16,506 bases of DNA from Thermus kawarayensis JCM 12314 (GTDB taxonomy: Bacteria > Deinococcota > Deinococci > Deinococcales > Thermaceae), in NCBI GenBank assembly GCA_001311545.1, contig BBBL01000003.1:1-16506 (forward strand), in the 5' to 3' direction. How positions within the stretch are numbered: position 1 is the stretch's first letter; each line of letters starts with the position of its first letter. Shown piece after piece: positions 16,028-16,506 of this stretch. Position numbers and translations under genes: made by a program. A model generated the notes under the pieces. That model ran no database searches. It was given only the letters and a program-made list of their open reading frames with translations, and was not told the origin of the DNA.

Positions 16028-16380
16028 GGCCGCCTCCCAGGATCCCGCCCCCGATCTTGATCAGGAAGGGCAGGTAGAAGACCACGAAGAGGACCCAGAC
16101 CCCATACCAGAGCTGCCTCTGGTAGCGCACGCCCCAGGAGGTGAAGTCCATGAGGATGATCCTGAGGCCGTTAAACCCGTGGTAGAGCACCCCGGCGATG
16201 AGGAGGAGGAGCCCCACCTGAAACACGCTGGTGGTAGAACTTCATGAGGGCGTTGGACACCTCGGGGCCCCACATGGCGCTGCTGATGTTGGCCACGTGG
16301 AGCATGAGGAAGACCACGATGCCCAGGCCCGATATCCGGTGCAGGTAAAACGCCCACTGCCCTTCTCTTCCCCGGTACAT
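16017..16380 (-). CDS. sdhC: succinate dehydrogenase cytochrome b subunit C
   Basis: About 121 residues result after one frame repair near 16230, best explained by two lost G. The N-terminus MYRGREGQWAFYLHRISGLG has the SdhC H-R-x-S/T-G signature. Membrane segment 1 (FYLHRISGLGIVVFLMLHVA) holds two histidines. Segments 2 and 3 are QVGLLLLIAGVLYHGFNGLR and LWYGVWVLFVVFYLPFLI. The subunit contributes haem and quinone binding. ATG 16380 has a strong AAGGAGGT 3 bases upstream (16391-16384). It is the first gene of sdhCDAB, with the promoter just upstream. Confidence 0.88.
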
Positions 16381-16400
16381 GGCACCTCCTTGCCGGGGCT

Positions 16401-16426
16401 ATCATACACCTTTCCCCTGGGAAAGG
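16401..16426 (-). promoter_or_regulatory. sdhCDAB promoter with palindromic operator candidate
   Basis: TATGAT on the minus strand (16406-16401) is a good -10, 20 bases before the sdhC ATG. Between it and the weak -35 position (CGCCCT) lies a perfect palindrome, CCTTTCCC-ct-GGGAAAGG (16409-16426). It would fill the spacer region and touch the -35. A protein there could block, or help, RNA polymerase. Confidence 0.5.
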
Positions 16427-16475
16427 GCGTTGTCCGGCCCACCCTCGAGGTCCTTATACCCCCCTCCTGTACCCC

Positions 16476-16506
16476 ATGCCCGAGCTGGACAAGGCTTTCC
16501 CCCAAG
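16476..16506 (+). CDS. possible start of a divergent gene, truncated by the window
   Basis: ATG 16476 opens MPELDKAFPQ up to the edge. A TATACC box (16455-16460) lies 15 bases upstream, with TTGTCC (16430-16435) as a possible -35. No Shine-Dalgarno is present. Ten codons are too few to identify the product, and a frame break could change them. Confidence 0.3.
   Translation, partial: MPELDKAFPQ

Noticed and set aside
16242..16505. Minus-strand frame upstream of and overlapping sdhC
   Set aside because: It reads through the sdhC promoter and ribosome-binding site in another frame and is Ser/Thr/Arg-rich without motifs.
1..16506. CRISPR arrays, transposons, tRNA or rRNA genes
   Set aside because: No regularly spaced repeats, transposase motifs, terminal inverted repeats or tRNA-like cloverleaf sequences were seen on reading both strands.

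Overview
The window looks like chromosomal DNA of a Thermus species close to T. thermophilus. Supporting signs are very high GC with G/C-ended codons, short or overlapping gene junctions, near-leaderless starts with TATACT- or TAAACT-like -10 boxes, and an archaeal-type (non-discriminating) aspartyl-tRNA synthetase whose protein closely matches T. thermophilus AspRS2 as I remember it. Most genes carry one or more one-base frame breaks, nearly all of them losses in G or C runs. Pieces in successive frames rejoin into normal full-length proteins. I read these as errors of the draft sequence and give gene extents across them; protein lengths below are after that repair.

Layout. (+) 1-1507: the 3' end of glpX (class II fructose-1,6-bisphosphatase), a drastically shortened class II ribonucleotide reductase-like gene, and a DUF58 gene coupled to it by ATGA. 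(-) 7064-1478, read right to left: two sugar-type ABC permeases, their UgpB-like solute-binding protein, then a tungsten aldehyde:ferredoxin oxidoreductase family enzyme. No ABC ATPase is present, so a shared ATPase elsewhere is likely. (+) 7094-7626: tsaB, divergent from the transporter, with overlapping -10 boxes. (-) 9399-7716: an AttH/CrtC-like lipoprotein and a flavodoxin-fold reductase. (+) 9448-11779: tatD, a secreted phospholipase D-family protein with a probable C-terminal OB domain, and a 99-residue protein of unknown function. (+) 11754-13149: a promoter, a tiny leader reading frame, alternative GC hairpins, and the archaeal-type aspartyl-tRNA synthetase. (-) 16380-13193: the complete succinate dehydrogenase operon sdhCDAB. 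(+) 16476 to the edge: perhaps the first codons of a divergent gene. No gene-free stretch exceeds about 110 bases.

How the parts work together. sdhCDAB encodes respiratory complex II. The permeases and binding protein form an importer for a sugar or glycerol-phosphate-like solute. AspRS2 makes Asp-tRNA(Asn), the precursor for tRNA-dependent asparagine synthesis. TsaB belongs to the t6A tRNA-modification pathway.

The most interesting signal is upstream of aspS2. A good promoter is followed within about ten bases by an eight-codon reading frame containing adjacent Asp and Asn codons. Mutually exclusive hairpins follow, and then the synthetase ribosome-binding site. This is a candidate attenuator sensing Asp/Asn-tRNA charging. 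Other items for a second look are the mini-ribonucleotide reductase, the periplasmic insert and N-terminal extension of the two permeases, and palindromes inside the sdhC and flavoprotein promoters.
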